From Crambe crambe (taxonomy: Eukaryota > Porifera > Demospongiae > Poecilosclerida > Crambeidae): DNA of 64,000 nt. The DNA is taken from contig OZ004593.1 of NCBI GenBank assembly GCA_963924555.1, forward strand, positions 4,522,480-4,586,479, written 5' to 3'. Under the pieces are notes generated by a model, which had not been told where the DNA came from, made no database searches, and was given only the letters and a program-made list of their open reading frames with translations. The stretch's first letter is position 1. Each line of letters begins with the position of its first letter. The position numbers and the translations under genes were made by a program. This document shows, piece after piece, positions 11,010 to 23,269 of the stretch.

Positions 11010-11310
11010 AGTGTATAGTGTACATAGTGTGTGGTAGTAATGTGTATTGCAACTGATACAGAGATGCCCTATATCATATCATCAAAAGATGGTGGTGGTA
11101 ATGATTTTGAAACCCAATATTCAGTGGGAGAAATCAACTCAACTCTCATCTGAAGGGGGAAAACCTAGTGAAGATTATATTCTTCGCTGGGCACATGTTC
11201 ATTCATGTCACCAAATATAGAAAAGAAAACATCATTCCACAGAAGATGGAGATGCTGCAATGTTTGGATAATATTGTTATGCTGGTGGATTTAAACAATG
11301 ATTTCTGTAC
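11010..11310 (+). repeat. Dispersed repeat, second copy at 47262-47640
   Basis: Blocks such as TTGCAACTGATACAGAGATG, GGTGGTAATGATTTTGAAAC and CATGTTCATTCATGTCA occur in the same order at 47400-47640. Identity is broken by indels. The 47-kb copy contains an extra 110-bp coding-like segment. The nature of the repeat is unknown. Confidence 0.75.
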
Positions 11311-12078
11311 CTAGCAACAAGATCAACATGCAAAACAGTGAAGTCCAGTATCTCAAACATAAATTGTGCTGCTTTGATTAAGTAGTTATTGTTATCAATT
11401 GATTCATGTAACTATTTGTCATTATCACTGATTATTATTTTCTACTAACCATTAATTAATCGTTTGCTGCTGCTAAAAATGTATCGAATTGGGTTGAAAG
11501 ATCTTGGGAGATCAACCCATCCTTTAATAGAAGATTTTTTCTATATTTTATGATAAAGACGTTAATTATTGCAGATCAGATGATATTTTAGTCCAATATG
11601 AGGATTTGTTTTTGGATAAGGGTAAAACAAAAAATCAATATAATATCATTTATAGGGTGGGTGGGGCAGTAGTCAGCCAGCGCCTAATCCCGAATTCAGT
11701 ACCAAACGTTAATCTTACGTCATCAAACTTGGAGTTCAAAAAGTTCAGATACTGATCTAACTGCAACACGTGCATCACACTTTTTCTTCACTGCTTAGCC
11801 TTTTGGGAGCCTGCAACAGGATTTTTGCCACCTTTTCTAAGCAGTAAGTCTGTAATGCCTAGTTTAGTTCGGTTGAAACTACTAGCAAAGGCGCTTTACT
11901 TCTAGATCAGAACTAGCTAACGTAGAGTGCTAAAACTGAGAATATTTTGACTTATCACCTATTTTTAATGATTTTTTTTTTGGAAAGTACACTAATCTGG
12001 CTTATTCCAGACAGTAGTACAAACAGTACAATGGCCATCAGTAACCACTGTTTACTTAACTACATACTTGTTTAGGTT
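11311..12078. other. No gene seen
   Basis: AT-rich. It may contain the 5' non-coding end of the pogo-like element that follows, but I could not find its terminal repeat. Confidence 0.4.
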
Positions 12079-14100
12079 ATGGCTTCTCAGAGTAAGACTG
12101 ATACTTTGCAGTCTGCTCTGCTCAGGGGGAAATGTCTTTAAGGGATGCTTCCCAACATTATGGCATACCCAAGAGTACCCTCCATGACCATTATTCGGGT
12201 AAAGTGAAAGGATTCAAACGAGGACCTCCCACTGTCTTATCTGAAGCTGAGGAGACTATGTTGGCCGAGCGGGCCATAAATATGTCTAATATTGGTTATG
12301 GGCGTACTCGTGAACAAGTACTGGAGATAGTCAAGACTATACTGGACAAGGATGGTAGAAGAACCCCATTTGTTGATAATCGACCTGGACGAGATTGGTG
12401 GTATGCATTCCTACGACGTCACCCTGACATATCTCTTCGCTCTCCCAAACAGCTACAAGTTGCAAGAGCTTCTTGTTGTAATCCACAAAGACTAAATAAA
12501 TGGTATAGTGATTTTGAAAAGTTTTTAAAGGATAATGACATAGAGGATCCTGATAAGATATGGAATGCTGATCAGACAGGTTGTCCTTTATGCCCCAAAT
12601 CTGGAAGTGTGCTTGCTATGAGAGGTACCAAAGACATCTATCAGGTTACTAGTAATAGTAAAGAGCAAATTACCACCTTGTGTGCCTTTAGTGCGGCGGG
12701 AAGTATGGTGCCACCAATGCATATATTTGCTGGGAAACGGTTTAAAAATGACCCAATGAAAGACTGTGTCCCCAATGCTTATTTTGGTAGATCTGGCTCT
12801 GGTTGGATGAACACTGAACTTTTTTACGACTGGTTGAAGGAGGATTTTATTCCACGCACTGCAACAATCCGACCTATTGTACTTTTAATTGACGGTCATA
12901 AGTCCCACATTAACATAGACACTTCAAAATTATGTAAAGAAAATAATATTCTTCTTTACTGTCTACCTTCCCATACCTCACATGTTACACAACCATTGGA
13001 TGTGGGTTTTTATGGCCCGCTGAAGAGTTCTTGGAAGAAAGCTGTTTCTAAATATGCTTTGGAAAATGTAGGACTGAGCATCACTAAATATACCTTTGCT
13101 AGAATTTTTTAAAGAAGCATGGTTGGATGCTGTAAAAGTATCAACAGTGGTTAATGCTTTTCAGGGTGCTGGAATATGGCCTGTAGATCCAAATGCTGTT
13201 CGGCAAAGTAAACTTGCACCAGCTACTGTGTACGAAGACAAGGAAGCTTCTCCTAAGAGCAAGAGCAAGGACGGGAAGGACGTGGTGTCTTCAGATAAGG
13301 CAATGGAAATATTAGAGTCAGTCGTGTCAGCTGAAACCTCCAAGATATTTGAGCGCAGGTATGAGGAGGGGTATGATGTGGAAGGTGATGAATTTTATGC
13401 AGTATGGTGTCAACTCAAGGCACTTACAATAGAAGATACCACTATAGTGAGGCGTGTTCTGTTAGTAAGAATGTTATGACAGCAACTAATGATTTGGATA
13501 GTGGAAGTGATAATGATGAAGAGAATGAAGATGATAGTGATGATAATACAGATGATACCAGTTATGAGGATGTTTTTAAGCTAACTCTAGCCCTTCCTAA
13601 GTTGATTGCTCGTAAGAAAACCCGATCTACACCACTATTGCCACATCATCTTTCTGGTGACACAGCAATACTTCAGATGGAGAAGCGAATACAGGACAAA
13701 GTAGAGGCTGAAGCTGAGAAAAGAAGAACGGGAAGAGAAGCGCATTCAAAAGCAGAGAGAAAAGGAGGAGCGGAAAATTCAGAGACAGAAAGAACAGGAA
13801 GAGAGACGTATTCGGAAGCAGGAAGAAAAGGAAGCAAGAGAAGAGAGGAAACTCCAGAAACAGAAGCAAGGGGCAGGATGTCCCCAACAGCAGAGGAGCG
13901 GCAGAAGGAAGACTCCAAAGCAGACTGCAGAGCAGCAAAGCAATTATACCTGTCCTGCTTGTGGTATAGATGATCTGACTCGGGTGATGCTCTGTGGTTT
14001 TCATGTGACATTTGTGATAAGTGGTACCATGCAGAATGCACCAATGTATCTCCTGATATAGCAGTATCAGCACCATGGACTGGTACTGTGGAACGTGTGT
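12079..14100 (+). pseudogene. Pogo/Jerky-like transposase with C-terminal zinc finger
   Basis: Order of parts: a start MASQSKTDTLQSAL (12079) that needs a frame shift to join the main frame; a Psq-type helix-turn-helix (SLRDASQHYGIPKSTLHDH, 12135-12195); a CENPB-like helix (GYGRTREQVLEIVK); and a DDE domain with NADQTG (about 12560), LLIDGHKSH (about 12885) and HTSHVTQPLDVG (about 12975). The frame slips in a T-run near 13110 and continues as EAWLDAVKVSTVVNAFQGAGIWPVDP, then a charged coiled coil with another slip near 13725. It ends in a PHD-like finger (CPAC ... CDICDKWYHAEC ... WYCGTC-like) at about 13945-14100. At least three frame breaks: inactive. It encoded a Tc1/mariner-superfamily (pogo group) transposase. 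Confidence 0.88.
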
Positions 14101-16440
14101 AAACTGATTATTTTTGTAAATTTTTCTGTGAATATTATCTTATGGACTAACTGTACTACTTTTACTACTTGCTAGTTAATTCTTCAGTCTAAAAAAATTT
14201 TTTTTGGATTTTTAAATTCATAAAATAATCATTTATCCTGACTGTCCGTTTATTGACCACATTGTCCGGATACTACCTCTGTGTGGCAGGTCGGTTTACA
14301 CACTCCCTCCGTCAATCTGGCAGGTTCTTTCTGCACCAATCGCTGCAGAATTGTTCACGAAGGATAGGGGTAGGTACCTGCTGAATGTTGTCTTCTTACT
14401 GTCCTGCACTTACCAGCAGCGGTCGCCGGTATCCTTAAGTGTACGAGTATCCCCCCGCCTACCCTACTAGTTTTGGGATTATGTTTCAGCAAATGATGTA
14501 GACTTTTTAAGGTCGTTGTGGAGGGCAAGGGAAAAAGAAGAACTAAATCCATGGTGAGATTATCTATTACCTTATAATTATCAAACCAATCTTATAGTGA
14601 ACACTACAGTTAGCTTCCCCAGTGTCAGTGTTGGGGAAAATCCAAAGCATTTCAACCGTTTAAGATCATCAGTTCATTGTACAAAGCATAGATACTAAAG
14701 GGGTGGGGCCTATTCCTTGTTGCCAAAGGCTGAGACATTGTTGTCAAGGGGTAACATGAATCTGCTGTGTTTTTTACAGCTATAAAGTCCATGATCAGGT
14801 TCATGGGTTATTCATGGATGATTTCATGGGGAATTTCATGGTGAGCACATTTCATGGTTTTTTTCACGGAAGTACATGGTGTCTATTTTCATGAATGGAT
14901 CCTAATAAGCCCATGGATTATCAAATAGTTTACTTCATGGTCAAAACATTGCCCTTTCATGGATTTCTATATAGTAGTGCTATTAGTTTAGTAAACTAAT
15001 TGATTGCAATAAACAACAAGCACTGGGTACAAATGTAAATCCAAATCCAGACAAGCTACAGTGCACTAATATTAATATGCCAAAATCCATTTGTACGCTT
15101 GAAAGGAAAGGGAGATGATCAGGTCCCTTAAGGACAGAGTGGATAAAACCATGAAATTGGGTTTGATGATTCCGTAGGGTATATATAACTAACCTAGAAG
15201 GGTAGCCACCAGAATATTCAACCCTCATAAAAAATATGACTACTTTATTATTATAACTAAGATCAACAGTTTGCGCGAATATATATATTTTCGTGTATAG
15301 TACATTTTAATATGCAAAATTAAAAACGCATAATCCACCAGATTAGCAAAGCCCAGTGCATGGGAGCCCAGCTGCTTTGCATCTGCACCTTCTAGAGCAG
15401 AGAGGCCAAGCTTTAGAGCCACACTTTAATAGGATCATATGCTCTTGGGCTGTTCACGATAAATATAGGCTTTTATACTAATATTTGAGACACCTACCTT
15501 TTTCATAGATCACCTTTTTCAGTCACCTTGATATACCTACCGTTGCTAATTTCTTATAATTTACCTACCTTTATTGGTGATCACCCTGACAGAATCAGTA
15601 GCAACGTATACATTTACATTATAGACAATAGATAACTGGTGTACAGTTTCAGATGGTCCTAGCCATGGAACAATCAGCACAGAAGACTTTTCCACAACCT
15701 TTCTTCAATAGACCAGGAAACATTAGGTCCATCGTATCATACACCAAGACACACCTATCTATCCTTGCAGATCAATCATCATATGATATGCACTTTCTCA
15801 ACGGATGGACAGAGACTATTTCCATCCTTGCACCATACACCAAGAGTGAAGACACACCTACCTTCTTTTGCAGACTGGTCCACTTAACTTATGTAAGATA
15901 CAGCAGTAAGTCAGAAGGAAAGTATATGCAAGGCTTACTGTTCAGGCTCAGTACTATTATTACACTGGCAAAAGCCATGTAGTAAAGCATAATTTTCTAA
16001 GCTACACTGCTAGGACTTGTAGGTTAACTGCACACCAGTTGATTATTGCCATCCCAGATTAACCTATTTAATTGCTAATAATTAATGCAGTGTTCTTCAC
16101 AGCAGAACTTTAGACTTTGACATACAATTTCAAGGACATGCTGTTAAATAAACCAAGTCTGAAGAACAATACATTGAACACACCCATTCTCATATACTTT
16201 ATGTAGAAGTTGTACCCACAGTTTCCATAACAGATTTTCAGTAGTGCCCGCCACACCAGTCAGGACCAGTCAGGACAACTGCTCAAAAACTGCCAGTCCC
16301 TGTTTGTCTGTTATGTGGAAACAATTCAGCAGTCACAACTAGAACTAGGGCTAGATACACACTCATGCAGCTAGCTGCCCTTGTCCAGCAACCTGGGGCC
16401 TGCTCCTCCAATATTGCAACTATTGCCCTTTCCCCACAGT
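14101..16440. other. No gene recognised
   Basis: A cluster of TTCATGG words lies at 14795-14960. An open frame of 109 aa at 15653-15982 contains an internal partial repeat (ACACCAAGA ... ACACACCTA) and no recognisable domain. The rest is AT-rich non-coding DNA. Confidence 0.4.
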
Positions 16441-18095
16441 GTTGGTCTATTTAGGGCCCAGGCTTGTTAAACTTGTGTAATAACGTACATGAGCTGGTTC
16501 TTTGGGGGAGCGGGTGATGAGATAACGAAGAATTTGGTCTGAAGAATTATCTAACATCCAAGGAGTAGAGGTATACACCTGATGAGAGCTGTGTACAGGA
16601 AAGGCAGAAATTAAACATACCAAGAAGGTCACACTCTCGAACTCCCTCTCTACAAAAAAAAAAAAAAAGAGCACGTGTAAGATCCATGCACGCACATGCG
16701 CATAAACGTTGCGCGCGCTGTGTGATTAGTTTTGTTGAGTTCGATTCAATTATCATTCGAAAAGTGTTATTGCTAGTTGAGATTTTATTAGTTAAGAACT
16801 CAGACTTCATATGCAGGTAGTAGAGTAGCTAGACTTTCAGTGCTCCAAGTTTGGGATCTTGTATGCTTGAAAACCAGCTGTAAATACGAAGGCCAAAAAG
16901 TGTAGATCTTTTGGTGAGTTGAGAAAAGATACGTTGATATGGTTGATGGGATAAGCACAATTAGATATTTGGTCCATGGTACACAGGTAGTCTAGCTTTC
17001 AGAAAGTAGCTATGTATTATAAACGGTGGGGTTCTGCTGTACAATATTCATCAAAGGAGCAGGCTAGTATATCCTTCATACAGCACCGTTTTTGAATAGG
17101 CTGTGCTGTATGAAACTCATACAGTTCAGCCCATACAGCACAGTGCTACATGCATACAATGCATAATGAATTGCAACTGATCCAGCTGCTATGCACCAAT
17201 TGGAACACGCTAGAACAGTTACAAAACAAGCCAAAAGACTCTTATTTTTATAGTTTTACAGGATGTGTTGGGTTGTGTAGTTTCCAAACAATGTGATTAT
17301 TGATGATGATAAATTGATGAGGAGAAAGTTGCATCTCCTATAATGCACCTATATACTTGGATTCTCAGGAAATTAGTCCAACTGTACCATGAACACTAAC
17401 TATACCATCATTTACAGTATTTATTATTTTTTATTATTATTTTTGGGGGGGGGGGGACATTCCCAATTAACATAGTCATCAAGATTGATTAATTTTGTCA
17501 CCTTATGTCCTCATAGATAATGTGGTACAGCTCCTTTGTAAATCCATCCATGCAAACTACTTAGAGCACTGAAGGTCGTGCTGTATGTGTAGTAATATAG
17601 CGCTCCCTCCAGTGCTATAACTATTACATTATTGTACAACCAGAGTTTGATCAGGTATGGCTAATAATTGATGAGTTCGAAACCCATATGTTATTATCCA
17701 AAGTAAGAATTTCAATATGCAAATGTAGGTACATGTGACCTGAATGTGCCTGCATGCATGAGAAAACATGATGTGGAGAGTTAAGAGCACACCCTTGAAT
17801 AGTCACATGACCAACATATACATTATTATATAATACTAATTAGCAAATAAACAAATAAGGGACATACTTTTTACCACCCCCTATCCTAGAACCTTGGACT
17901 CTACGTATGAAGATTACAATTCAATTTCAGGCCTGACCAATAGAATCTTTGTTACGGTGTTGCATGCACAGTTAGAATCTAGCCCCTAGCTATGTAGGAC
18001 GTTTCAGCTCATAATTGTTAGCTAATTTATAAGAAGCAAGTTCCAAGGGGCTAACTCGCCAAGAATTGTTATTAATAAATATATTAATTTTATTG
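16441..18095. other. No gene recognised
   Basis: Contains an A-run near 16652-16668 and a G12 run at 17445-17456. Nothing coding is supported. Confidence 0.45.
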
Positions 18096-18099
18096 ATTT

Positions 18100-18345
18100 A
18101 TTTATTTTGTACTTGAATATGTGCTCATACTCATAATTTATGTTGAATTCTCTCTGTGTAATATTTTTCTTTCTTCCTTTTGTAGATGCTATGTAAGTTA
18201 GATCGTAATGATCTTAATCTGTACCATTCATTGATTTTTATTACAGAATGTTTTGTTTTTGTGTAGAAATCAAGTGCTTATGACTAAACCTCTCAAACAG
18301 GCATCCACCTTGAAAACTAAAAGTATTTGTAGTAATACCAGATTG
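18100..18345 (-). repeat. Inverted partner of 4950-5280
   Basis: Reverse complement of the 4950-5280 repeat: TTTTGTACTTGAATATGTGC, then CTCTGTGTAATA, then CAGGCATCCACCTTGAAAAC. It also shares its end with the larger repeats at 44583 and 53315. Confidence 0.75.
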
Positions 18346-18584
18346 AGTTACAGCTTTGCCTGTAACAACCCAAAAGAATTCTATTTCACTTTCTTTCCTT
18401 GTCCTTTGTCTTTTGGTGAATGTCCGACTCTTAAAGGAGAACAATGATTTGTAGGCATGCTGTTTAAGGGGTGATTTAAGTTGTACTACTGCCCGATACT
18501 TTATGAAAGAAGATGCAGATAAGAGAAGAAGTACCAGGTTGCTCAATGCCTTTTTGGGCCATCACCTCATATATTCCTGTACAT

Positions 18585-18684
18585 GTGACAGTCGAGGGTA
18601 GAGATCAAACTTAAGTGTAGAGCATCAGTCATGACAAAAGTAAACTTTGACTAAAAACGTCTGATTTCTACCCTCGACTGTCAC
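18585..18684. mobile_element. MITE with GTGACAGTCGAGGG termini
   Basis: About 100 bp with perfect terminal inverted repeats GTGACAGTCGAGGGTAGA / TCTACCCTCGACTGTCAC. A second member (36675-36832) shares both ends and an internal AGCATCAGTCATGA block. Flanking ACAT/ACAC could be a 4-bp target duplication with one mismatch. It has no coding capacity and would be mobilised in trans. Confidence 0.85.
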
Positions 18685-18689
18685 ACACG

Positions 18690-19431
18690 TACATACAGTA
18701 AGATCACTGGCACAGATCTCGAGAAATGAACTTAGTGGTTTGGGGATCTGGGCAGTGCCTGCTTGGGCCTTTAATATATCGTCTACATCGTGGTGCACTG
18801 GAATGATGCAGTGATATATATGTCATTTTGGCTCTTACATATTACTTATGTTCCTTTCACATAGCTTACAGATACAACTTGCCTCATCCACATCCTCTAA
18901 CTGAAGGAGTTTCTCTATAATTGAGGTATTCCATGAAAAGTATTATACAAGTAGTTCATTTATTGAATATTAATTTTAATAAAATAATAAGAACATTAAA
19001 ACCAAAATTAGTCATGTCCAAAGTTCATCCTCGCCACCCTCAACATCCTGGTGGTCCATGTTCTCTCTTTAAACAAGAGTCAAACTAATACTCCCATCCA
19101 TCTTGCAGTTACAGTTTTTGGATATTTGGTGCATCTATCATTAAGCTACTTAGTGAGGGGGTAACTAATACTGTCTTGCTTGCGGAATGATTTGTGCCAA
19201 AAGTCTACAGACCTACCTGCTTACCTTACGACGTGGTTAATTAGTAATTACTTCGTAAAAGAACCTTTCAAGAACGAAGGGATAGAACACTTCTTCCCTG
19301 CAGCTATGTAACCGTTGTTTTTTTGCGGCCTGTGTACAATTTTTCATATAGCTAACATTACTGATAAATTTTTAAAAGTGCTTTGAATTGAAATAGGTAA
19401 TAATGTCACTTTCGGGTGGCTGGGCGATGCC
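18690..19431. other. Intergenic, 3' of CDC25
   Basis: AT-rich. It probably holds the 3' UTR and polyadenylation site of the minus-strand CDC25 gene; no other gene is visible. Confidence 0.4.
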
Positions 19432-20436
19432 TCACTGGACGCCTTGTCTGGGAAGACTTAATTCCTCTTTGTAGAGTTTATTGTACATAGAACAATAACC
19501 CTGTGGCTCACACTTATCCTGCAAGAGAAATGAGAGGAGGTCAGATTTAAAAGTTTTGTTACATGATCACATACCAGATAACTGGCAGAGAAGGCCTTAT
19601 AGCCACCATTCATTAGGTAGAGCTCGGGATAGTAGAGCTTAGGGTATTCATTTTTCTTTCTGTCCATTTCACGCAGAAAGCGACACCTGTGACAGAAAGA
19701 GAATAATTCAATTAGCACTGAGGTTCCTTTTTCTCTCACATTTTGGGGCCTCTCTGGGAAGAGAATTCACAGTGGAAGATTAGAATTTCTCTCCACTGGT
19801 CTCCAGGGTGTTCCAGAGGTCGAGAAAAGAGAGTTTCTAGGAGCTGTTCTTGTGTCCATATATTCTTTGCCCCTCTGATATGCCCTCCCTCGTATTCATA
19901 CGGGAACCGGCAGTCGATAATCTTGTACTTGTCAATAACATCACTGTAATTGCCATTGAGAAGGTTACACACCTATACACAAGATGATGACGTAACTGTT
20001 ATTATTGATTCCAACTTACAGTCTCAGGAGAAATACATTTCAAATCCTGACAGCTGCCCTTTGTCAAAGGCAAAGCATAAGGCTGAGGGAAACACTGGAT
20101 TAACCATAATTGTGACATTTTTTTGGTCAAACCTTTGAAGTATCTCCTATAAAACCAGGAGAAAAGAGGGTAGGGGATGAAGGGGTGCAGAGTTTGTTGC
20201 GACAAGGAGTGGTGTTAGGAACAAAATGATTTATAGAGCCAGCGGATGAAGGGGTGCAGAGGGGAGGTTTGTGGCAAGGAATACTGTTAGAAACAAAACG
20301 ATTTATGGAGCCAGCTATCATCAGGATCAATTAATGATGTAACTCACTTTATTGGCTTGATCTGAGTCTGAAGACTCTGATCTGGACTGTCTTCCATTGC
20401 ATCTTTGTCAGGACTAAAGAGTCGCCGTCTGCTCAT
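19432..20436 (-). CDS. CDC25: CDC25 dual-specificity phosphatase, compact form
   Basis: Six coding exons splice cleanly: 20436-20348, 20283-20133, 20082-20020, 19972-19740, 19686-19575 and 19518-19432 (735 nt, 244 aa), all introns GT-AG and 37-65 nt. The N-terminus ([18 protein letters not shown]) and a Ser/Pro-rich segment with repeated LCTPSS precede [18 protein letters not shown] and the rhodanese core [15 protein letters not shown]. The catalytic loop [10 protein letters not shown] (Cys-X5-Arg) is intact, followed by [19 protein letters not shown] and [10 protein letters not shown]25 removes inhibitory phosphates from cyclin-dependent kinases to trigger cell-cycle transitions. Vertebrate CDC25s are about twice as long, the difference being in the regulatory N-terminus. 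The initiator ATG is the first in a spliced leader exon context. A 69-bp tandem duplication spans exon 2 of this list and the intron before it. Confidence 0.92.
20176..20313 (-). repeat. 69-bp tandem duplication across a CDC25 splice acceptor
   Basis: GATGAAGGGGTGCAGAG starts two successive units 69 bp apart (20176 and 20245). One unit is wholly exonic and encodes a 23-aa [13 protein letters not shown] repeat. The other supplies the acceptor TTTCTAACAG, so part of it is intron. Confidence 0.75.
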
Positions 20437-20575
20437 GCCTAGACGTGAGATCGGGTCATACAGAGAAATAGGTAGCTAAAATTACTCACTTGCTGTTGTC
20501 AGTTCAATCGTAAGAAAACACTCAATTCCTGAAATGCCTCAAGACTTGAAGAGTGCAGTTTTTATATAGACCACC
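20437..20575 (-). promoter_or_regulatory. CDC25 promoter and non-coding leader exon
   Basis: On the minus strand a TATA box (TATATAAA, plus-strand 20561-20568) lies upstream of a leader exon that ends at a strong donor CAA|GTGAGT (20490). The leader is joined to CACGTCTAG|GC immediately before the ATG at 20436. Transcription would start near 20535. Confidence 0.65.
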
Positions 20576-20801
20576 ACGCGTGTTGAGCATGCGCAGCGCA
20601 CGACCTTTAACCCCTAAAGACGACGTACTGTACAGTCATAGGATGAGGTGTACAGTGAGCATACATACAAGCAAACATACACATGTATACATAAATTTAA
20701 AGTGAGGATGGTGTAGGATATGAAACTGAATGGATAAAAGACATAAAACGAACTCTAAATAGAATGATATGCTTAATTATAAAATGGACTAGAGCTGTGA
20801 T

Positions 20802-21347
20802 TCAGGCTCCTGGAAATTTTTCATGGTGGAGTGGACAGGTCAAAGATAAGCCACAGCAACCCCAGGAACACTGTGAATAAAGAGATACCTCCTTCCATGT
20901 CCCTTCTTCAGGATTGTACTTCTCCACAAAATCCACTGTCTTCACTCCATTATAGCCCCCAATGGCATACACCTCCCCTGCAAAGGAAACGACACATCTA
21001 GTACTTAGCTACCCTTGAGTGCTATAACAGCCACTCCAGTTCTTGAATGGTGCATAGGAACAATGAAACTCCATTGTTTGGTACCAGGGTCAAACCTCTC
21101 CACCTCACACAGCCCCATGTAATAATACTCTCTTCCCCTTTAACTAACTACTTCAAGGAGAGGTGCTTACCGGAGTCATATCCACATACAGCATAGAGAC
21201 AGCCATTGAGCTGTGTCGACTGCAATGCATGGGAGGCATGTCCTCCTTCTGGGTTGTAGCACTCCATGGAGTTGAGATTGGAACGGCCTCCATCGTCCCT
21301 ATTACTGCCCCCCACAGCATACACCAGGTTCTCTATCACAGCCACAC
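20802..21347 (-). CDS. Kelch-repeat protein, 3' part
   Basis: Three exons join in frame: 21347-21171, 21129-21013 and 20977-20802, with introns of only 41 and 35 nt. They encode about two and a half kelch blades: AVIENLVYAVGGSNRDDGG, then GCLYAVCGYDS, VERFDPGTKQWSFIVPM, GEVYAIGGYNGVKTVDFVEK and YNPEEGTWKEV. Stop TGA at 20802-20804. Kelch blades form a beta-propeller, often the substrate-binding half of BTB-kelch ubiquitin ligase adaptors. No BTB, BACK or earlier kelch exon is visible upstream, where a minus-strand open frame (21426-21641) has no kelch signature. So this is a truncated gene, or its 5' exons are too diverged to see. It lies in tandem with CDC25, about 230 bp upstream of the CDC25 TATA box. 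Confidence 0.75.
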
Positions 21348-21349
21348 CT

Positions 21350-22238
21350 TCAAAACACTAACGATAGCATGGTTCTCAATAATAGATCAGGTGCACCATG
21401 GAACTAATTAATGAGTGTAACCTCTCTACCAATTAAAACACTTTGTAGCCCCAGTTGAGCTTACAAGAATAATCCCAAACAAGGAAAGGTACAGGGCCAT
21501 AGACAAACATAAGATGCGAATGACCTCCCCTGCATGCAGAGTTTCTCGTGGCCACCACTTTATGGGGATCTGAGTGGGAAGACGGTAGAGGTGTGCCATT
21601 CCATTGGGGTATGAGCAGCTTGACGAATCAAACATACACATGACTCATTAGAGCTAATTGGCAGCCACCTCCACTGCAAAGAATCCCTGACCTGCATCAT
21701 TATGATAAAGGAACAGATACCACTTCTTTTCAGCTACCATGACCACAAGCCACACCCTTCAAGAAGCTGTTGTTTGACAAACATCAAGTTTGGGAATCAC
21801 CTATTAATTTGACAAACATCAAAATAGTTTGGAGATGGAAAATGTCATGTTTGAATGTCTCCTCTCAGCCACCATACAAAAAGTAAAAGAATTGTAAATA
21901 TGTCATGTAATAATAATAGTTGTGAGAGCTGTTCAAGTGCTAGCTGCTCATTTAATGTTTGTGCAAATGTTCAAATCTCTAGAAGACTGGCGAACTCCTG
22001 CCTCTCCTTTGATCCTTACAGATCTAAGAGACTGGGATAAAATCAATCAAAGTTAGTGAAGTCAAAGGATAAATAAAAATTATAGCTAGCATAACTATGA
22101 TTGTAAAACAGTGGTACCTCTACACATTAGCTACATAAATAAAGATTGTTGCTTTGTTTGCAAGATTTGTTTTATTTGTGAATAGCTAAAGATTGTTGTG
22201 AAGATCGTTGTTTTATTTGTTTATAAACTTATGTAGGA
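21350..22238. other. Upstream of the kelch exons, unassigned
   Basis: A 71-aa minus-strand open frame (21426-21641) may be an exon but has no recognised motif. The rest is AT-rich. Confidence 0.35.
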
Positions 22239-22239
22239 A

Positions 22240-22690
22240 TAACTCAACTGAGCTGTGTGTGCACATGCACCTAATGACTAACATGTGATACAAACAACAA
22301 TGTAGGAATGACTGTACCCAAGTCACATGACTAATGTGACAAATTTATATTTTGCAACACAATGTATGAATGGCAGAACTTGATCACATGACAATGTAGG
22401 AATGGCAGAACTTGAGTCACATGATTAACATGTGATACATATTGCAACAATGTTACAAGGAATGACAAAACTTGAGTCACATGACTAACATGTGATATAG
22501 GAATGGCAAAACTTGAGTCACATGACTAACATGTGACAAGTTTGCAACAATGTAGGAATAACAGAACATGTGATACAAATATTTATTGCAACAATGTAGG
22601 AATGGCTACTTGAGTCACATGATCACAAACGGACTAATATGATGTACGAATAACAATCACATGACAAGATGTAGGAACGAAAATTGAGCT
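22240..22690 (+). repeat. Minisatellite rich in TCACATGA
   Basis: Imperfect units of about 45-65 bp with the core CTTGAGTCACATGACTAAC, then ATGTGATA and CAACAATGTAGGAATGGC. TCACATGA recurs about seven times, several times paired with CATGTGA to make an inverted repeat. TCACATGA is the M-box/E-box type recognised by MITF/TFE bHLH-zip factors in animals; whether it is bound here is unknown. Confidence 0.8.
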
Positions 22691-22699
22691 GACCCATTA

Positions 22700-23269
22700 A
22701 TGTTATTTACAATTTTTTGTTGTCTTGTTTTTGCCTGTATGGTTAAAAGCATGCACATTTTGCACAGACACAGATGATCCATTATGAATAGCCAGTAGCT
22801 ATGTGTGCATTTTACAGGACATGTCCGAGGTACCACTGTACAATCAAGATGCTCGACTCTGTAGCTAAGTTCACTAAAACTCTACAGCTATATTTCAGTC
22901 ACTTGTCCCCTTAGTCCTCAATTACTTCTAACTGATCACTTGTGCACTGCTTCTTGAAAGTCAAAGCAGCTTAAGTATTGAAAACTCATCTTTTTTGGAA
23001 TTCCGTAAACAGTTGACCAGTGAGGAACTTCCATGATGCCAATTACGATCGATCAGGATTTGGAGAACTGGATGAGATCTGGCTGTTATAAAACTCTGCA
23101 CATCAATACCTAAAGGAATGGATCAGTAATTATTACACTTAAGAACTTTAACCTATAATTAATTTAAAACAAAACAACCTGAAAATGAAAATAGGTTCTA
23201 AATTTCTTAGAGTAATAATTATTAGCCATAGGCTTCACTCCCATGGCAACCATGAGAACAATTACATTG
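22700..23269. other. No gene seen
   Basis: AT-rich, no supported feature. Confidence 0.45.

Noticed and set aside
13627-14044. Long minus-strand open frames opposite the pogo-like gene
   Set aside because: They are shadows of the purine-rich coiled-coil region on the plus strand.
18585-18684. Hairpin as a structured RNA gene
   Set aside because: The perfect terminal inverted repeats and a second copy at 36675 show it is a MITE.
21426-21641. Upstream kelch exon
   Set aside because: No GG doublet or kelch spacing in the translated frame; could not be joined in phase to the kelch exons.
22240-22690. Possible CRISPR-like array
   Set aside because: Units vary in length and sequence, spacers are not unique, and the context is eukaryotic; it is a minisatellite.
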